A stretch of 64,000 nucleotides of DNA from Chamaecyparis obtusa (Eukaryota; Streptophyta; Pinopsida; Cupressales; Cupressaceae). This document shows, piece by piece, positions 59,113-64,000 of this stretch (the stretch's first letter is position 1; each line of letters begins with the position of its first letter). The notes below the pieces were generated by a model. It saw only the letters and a program-made list of their open reading frames with translations. It did not search any database and was not told the origin of the DNA. The stretch covers positions 226,001 through 290,000 of the forward strand of contig BSBK01006035.1 in NCBI GenBank assembly GCA_027943335.1, read 5' to 3'. The position numbers and the translations under genes are program-made.

Positions 59113-62100
59113 AAGTCACTACTTGGAATGTTAGGGGTCTAAATGCCCCTAACAAACAGCGATTAATCAAAAGATACTTAAGAAACTTTGACTCCGAAAT
59201 CATTATGTTACAAGAAACTAAGCTTAATAAAGATGAAATTAACAAGTTTAGTAAAAGACTAGGTATATGGAAGTCAGAATATGTCCCATCAGTAGGCCTC
59301 TCTAGTGGTTTGGCAGTCCTATGGGATCCTCGTAAAGTAATGGCCCAGCTCGCATCCATTAACGATAGATGGATGACATTAACAATTAATAGCCTAAAAT
59401 CCAATTTAAAATTTTACCTGATCAACATATATGGGCCAATCCCTAATGAGGAAAAAAGAAAAGTTTGGATGGAAATATAAAATCTTCTAATTGAAAAATG
59501 AGAACATCCCTTCATCATCAGAGGAGATTTCAATGCTATCTTAAATCCAGAAGAAAAATTTGAAGGCTCTCAGTATATTTCACAATCTCATAAAGACTTT
59601 GGCAAATGGGTTGAGGTTAATCATCTAATAAGCATAAATACTATTAATGGAATCTATACTTGGAATAATAGAAGAGCGGGCTTCAGCTACATAGCTGAAA
59701 AATTAGATAGATTCTTTACTAGAACTAATTCTGAAAACTTTAATCAAATAGTCAGTGCGGAGATACTTCCTGAAGCAGGATCGGATCACTTCCCTGTCAG
59801 GCTTACCATAATAGAAAATTCTAAACCCTCGAGGAATCTGTTTAAATTTGAATTTATGTGGTTCCAAAATCCAAAATTCATAATCCTTCTTGAGGATTGG
59901 TGGAAACAAACCTCGGTCAAAGGATCGAAAATGTTCTGCTTAACAACTAAATTAAAAATTATTAAAAACAAAGCGTTAGAATGGAATAAGAATCACTTCA
60001 ATGACATATTCAAAGAGAAAACCAAGGTAGAACAAGAAATCTCTGACCTTAACAACATAGTAATAGAACAAGGTATGAACGATCTTAGTTTCCATAAGGA
60101 AAAAGAGTTGATGGCTAGATACAATGATATCCTTCTCAAAGAAGAAATCTTCTGGAAGCAAAAATCTAGGGAATCTTGGCTTAAGGAGGGCGATAGTAAC
60201 ACTAAATTCTTTCATAATACAACTAATTTTAAAAGGAGCATCAATAGAATAACCAAAATTAAGTCAGCTGAGGGACTTATTGCTAAGAATCCTATACAAA
60301 TCTCAAATGTACTAACAAATTTTTACAACTCCCTACCCAACACTACAGAAGCTTCTGACCTTCATGCCCAAAATGAAATGCTTAAAGCTATTCCTAAGCT
60401 GATTACGGATTCTGACAACAAAATGATGAATAATAAGCTCTCAATAGAAGAGGTCAAAGCAGCAATGTTTCAACTACATCTGGATAAAGCACCAGGCCCA
60501 GATGGTTTCCAAGCCGGCTTCTTCCAAAAATGTTGGCATTTCATTGGAGAAGAAGTATGGCAAGCTGTGGAAGCTACTAGAAATTCAAGATCTTTATTAA
60601 GTGAAATTAATAATACCTTCTTTACTCTTATTCCGAAGAAAGAAGAGTGTTCGGAACCAGGGGATTTCAGACCTATCTCCCTTTGCAATACCATATACAA
60701 GATCCTATCAAAATGCTTAGCCAATAGAATCAAATCCATCCTTCCAATGATTATCTCGGAAGAGCAGACGGGCTTTGTAGCCAATAGATCAATTCTGGAT
60801 GGTATTATTATAGTGCAAGAAATAGTCCATACCACACAAATAACAAAGGAACCTAGTATGTTAATGAAAATTGACATTCAAAAAGCATATGATAAAGTAG
60901 ATTGGAGATTCCTATGCAAATGTATGGAAGCGTTTGGTTTTTCTAAACAATGGATTAATCTTATCTTTAATTGCATCTCAACTCCCAGGATTTCTATTCT
61001 TGTCAATGGTACCCCAGAAGGCTTTTTCAGTATATCCAGGGGCATTCGACAAGGAGATCCATTATCCCCCTTTCTATATGTCATTATGGCAGAAGCATTG
61101 GGGAGATCAATTACGAAGCTACATTTAGAAGGGAAAATCTTGGGATTGAAAGCCGCGAAAAACGTGCCGAATATAACTCACCAACAGTTTGCGGATGATA
61201 TGATTTTACCTAGATTAGCTAGTAGATAGGAAGTGAGTGCCTTCAAAAGCATTCTAAGTCTTTATGTGAAAGCCTCAGGTCAACATGTTAACCCTTCTAA
61301 GTCAAAAATTTACTTTATTAACACTATCTCAAAAATTGAAAAAGAAATTTGTGGTAAGATGGGATATAAAATTGGCAAATTTCCATGTAAATACTTAGGT
61401 ATTGATCTGGATACAGGTCTCTTATCCTCCAAATTATGGCAACAAGTCATATCCAAAGTTCAAAACAAGAAAAGTTCATGGAAAGGAAAGTGGTTAACTA
61501 AAGCAGGTAGAACAACTATGATTAAATCTGTCCTTTCAGCCATTCCCATGTATCATTTGTCGGTCCTACCCCTCCCAATTTGTGTTAAAAAGGAATTAGA
61601 CAAAATTCTTTGAGAATTCTATTGGCAAGGTCCTTCCAAGGAAAAAAAAATTGCCCTTATCAAATGGGATACTCTATGTAAACCGATTTCTAAAGGGGGC
61701 CTAGGCATTAAAAATCTATTATGGCAAAACCAAGCCCTTGGGGCTAAACTTATATGGAGAATGTTAAGAGAATCAAGCAGTAAGTGGGCATCAATTTTAT
61801 TACATAAGTACATCTTTGATGTGGATCCCATCAACATCTTCAGGTCTCAATCACATGTTAAGGGCTCACGGATATGGAATTTTATTTAGGACTGCAGAGG
61901 GATTATCATCAAATTCCTTTCTTGGGATGTAGGAGCAGGAGATCAAGTTTTATTTTGGGAGGATTTGTGGGCAGGCCTTCCCTCCCTTAACAAACTAGGT
62001 TTCTCCAAGGAGTTTATGGAAGAATGCAAAAGAGTCATTGGCCCTTACCTTAAGGACTACCTAGGCAAGATGGAAGACAATAAATGGAATGTTACAAATA

Positions 62101-63299
62101 TAATAGAGGATGTTTGGCCATAGAAGAACAACCTCCTAACAATCTTAAATGATAGAGAAGTAATTCTTAAAGATAGACCGGATACTTTAATATGGACAGG
62201 ATCTAACAACGGAAAATACTCTGTTAAGGAGGGTTACAATGCAATTATTAAGAACCAAAATATGGATAACATCGATTTACCTTTGAACCTTTGCTAGAGC
62301 AAATCTTGCCTCCCTAAAGCTGGATTGTTCTTATGGGTGGCATTACAAAATAGAATTCTTACTGCAGACAGGCTTAATAAATTAGGATTCGAAGGACCAT
62401 CTAGATGCCCACTATGTGAAAACCATTATGAGGATGCCAATCACATTCTCCTTAATTGTCCTTTTTCTCAAAATTGTTGGAATTGGCTTCATCAAAGTTT
62501 AGGATGGAAATCTGCTTCTCATTGTGATTTAATCAGCAACCTTAAAACGTGGTCGTCTCTGTATAAAGACAATCTCTTCAAGGACATATGGACAATAGCA
62601 CCTTCTATATTAGTATGGGAATTATGGAAAGAAAGAAACAGAAGGATTTTTATGGACCAAAAATTAACTTGGAACTCAATAGCTAACAAGATAGAAGCAT
62701 CCATTGTAGAAATTATTAACAATAAACTCAAGGACAAACAGAGCTATGAAGATTCCTTTAAGAGTTGGGATAACAGAATCAGGTGCAAATGGCCAAAACT
62801 AGCTATCCCTCCCCTCTATGGTAAAGGGGGATCCAAAACTAAAACGGACAGAGCATCCTGTAAATGGATACCACCAAAAGCTGGTTGGTATAAACTCAAC
62901 TTTGACGGAGCATCCCAAGGCAATCTTGGGGTAGCAAGTATAGGAGGGATCATCCGCAATTGGAAATCAGAAGTGGTAGCAAAATTCTCAAGACCCATTA
63001 GCCCTACAACCAACAATATGGCCGAATGTGTAGCGGCATTAGAAGGGCTTAAATTATGCAAAAATCTTAACATTTCAAAAGTAATTGTTGAAGGAGACTC
63101 CCAAATTATTATCAACGCCATCCGCACTAAAAAAACTCCTAATTGGGTTTTAAATTCAAAAATAGAAGAGATTAATTTATTAATGGATAATATTCCCAAT
63201 TATGAAATCAGACATACTTTCAGAGAAGGAAACACAAAGGCTGATAAGTTAGCGAATCTAGGTGCCAATGGAGTAGTAACATTGGAACAGCATATATAA
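59109..63299 (+). pseudogene. LINE ORF2: endonuclease, RT, zinc region, RNase H
   Basis: One frame of about 1396 codons with only stop mutations: 59478, 59499, 61227, 61611, 61887, 62121 and 62295, and no frameshift. Endonuclease (residues 1-240): TWNVRGLNAPNKQ, MLQETKLN, IRGDFNAIL, GSDHFPVRL. RT (about 440-720): LDKAPGPDGFQAGFFQ, DFRPISLCNTIYKI, MKIDIQKAYDKVDW, RGIRQGDPLSPFLYV and FADDM. Zinc region (about 1070-1125): LFLWVALQNRILTADRL, CPLCENHYEDANHILLNCPF. RNase H (about 1260-1385): KLNFDGASQGNLG, MAECVAALEGLK, VEGDSQIII, NTKADKLANLGA, with all four acidic residues. It would nick target DNA, copy the RNA there and remove RNA. Confidence 0.92.
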
Positions 63300-64000
63300 T
63301 AGTTTAAGAGGTATTTTAATGATAAGGTTAAGGCAGAGACCTTACCCTGTGTTAACCTCAGTAGGAAGATTGGGAAACTAACTCTCCTATGAGGATACAG
63401 GATCCTCATATAGAGACATTCTAACCATAGGAACCCTTCTTACTCATAAGAATATAGGAGCTCTTTGGGGAAGATAGCTTACTAAAGAATCATATGGTAC
63501 CCTTAACTAATAATAAATTAGTTTAATCAGAGATTATGAGTAGGTTTGCAAACTTAGCCTTTTCCTTTTAGACATTGTAGCTCCACATTCCTTTAATCTC
63601 TTGTCCTTTTAAAATGCAATATTGAGTCTCTTGGCTAGTTCTAGCAAGAGAATGGAGCAAATTTTTAGCTCTGACCGAAGATAGACTATAACTAACAATT
63701 TTGGTGTCTTTAGTTACTTTAAAGAATAGCATTATGTTAAGGAACAATATATGAAAATTTGATGTATATACAATATCTACCTACAATTTTGATGTAAATA
63801 CTATTTTCATGATTATGAGTACAATATTTTCATCTGTAAACAGCATATGCACTCTCTATTTAGTCTTAAGGTTAATATTGTCAAGATGCCTGCTCTATTT
63901 TTTCTTTTTGGATCAAGCCTCTTAATTTCTATGGCTTATCAAAGTATGTAAAGAAATCTCATTTATTAATCCACAAATAGAGCATAGAAACTAAAGTGGC
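63300..64000 (+). other. Probable LINE 3' untranslated region
   Basis: Non-coding sequence after ORF2 to the edge of the window. No poly(A) tail or target duplication is reached. Confidence 0.5.

Larger units (their letters stand above)
55501..64000 (+). mobile_element. L1-type LINE with RNase H, 3' end beyond window
   Basis: A + strand non-LTR retrotransposon: ORF1 region with zinc knuckle (55704-59112), then ORF2 (59109-63299) with apurinic-type endonuclease, L1-clade RT, a Cys/His zinc region and a terminal RNase H. This domain order, including the acquired RNase H, is that of plant L1 elements. The 5' end is unknown; a 28-base duplication around ctccggcataagact (55507-55564) may belong to its leader. 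After ORF2 about 700 bases of non-coding sequence run to the window edge without a poly(A) tail. ORF2 has seven stops and ORF1 several frame changes, so it is inactive. Confidence 0.85.

Overview
This window is plant nuclear DNA from a transposon-rich, gene-poor part of a large genome. Nothing in it is bacterial. There are no rRNA or tRNA genes, CRISPR arrays or operons, and almost every coding trace belongs to a retroelement. The AT-rich composition, the nested Ty3/gypsy elements of the Tat type (with a second, archaeal-like RNase H), the plant-type L1 LINE with a C-terminal RNase H, a plant mobile domain (PMD) gene and a PLAC8 gene fragment all point to a seed plant. A gymnosperm is plausible given the heavy nesting and old, decayed copies, but that is inference.

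Layout. 1-1843: unassigned. 1844-9125: E1, a minus-strand LTR element with ~2.4-kb repeats whose only coding content is one decayed gag-like, very acidic reading frame. 9126-10080: unassigned, with a promoter-like TATA/CCAAT pair. 10081-11880 plus 15602-15714: a decayed PMD gene on the + strand, interrupted by E2 (11881-15596), a small non-autonomous LTR element with a perfect 5-bp target duplication, an initiator-Met primer site and a coiled-coil reading frame. 15715-24702: F, a minus-strand Tat-type element with gag, protease, G-patch, archaeal-like RNase H and integrase, but with its reverse transcriptase deleted.

26500-50699: a nest of three insertions on the + strand. Host element A (Tat-like gag/protease/RT) is split first by B (27485-33867, an unclassified 6.4-kb insertion) and then by C (34019-49323). 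C is a complete 15.3-kb Tat-type element with two LTRs, a tRNA-Lys-type primer site, gag, protease, G-patch, RT, two RNase H domains, integrase, a polypurine tract and a perfect 5-bp target duplication. A breaks off at 50699, where an LTR-like sequence begins.

50700-54459: non-coding, with many short tandem duplications. 54460-54748: the last two exons of a PLAC8-family gene on the minus strand. About 55500-64000: a near full-length L1-type LINE on the + strand with zinc-knuckle ORF1, endonuclease, RT, zinc-binding region and RNase H, whose 3' end is not reached.

All retroelement genes carry stops or frameshifts, so none looks active. The most interesting shared signal is a G-patch-like module between protease and RT in all three Tat-type elements.
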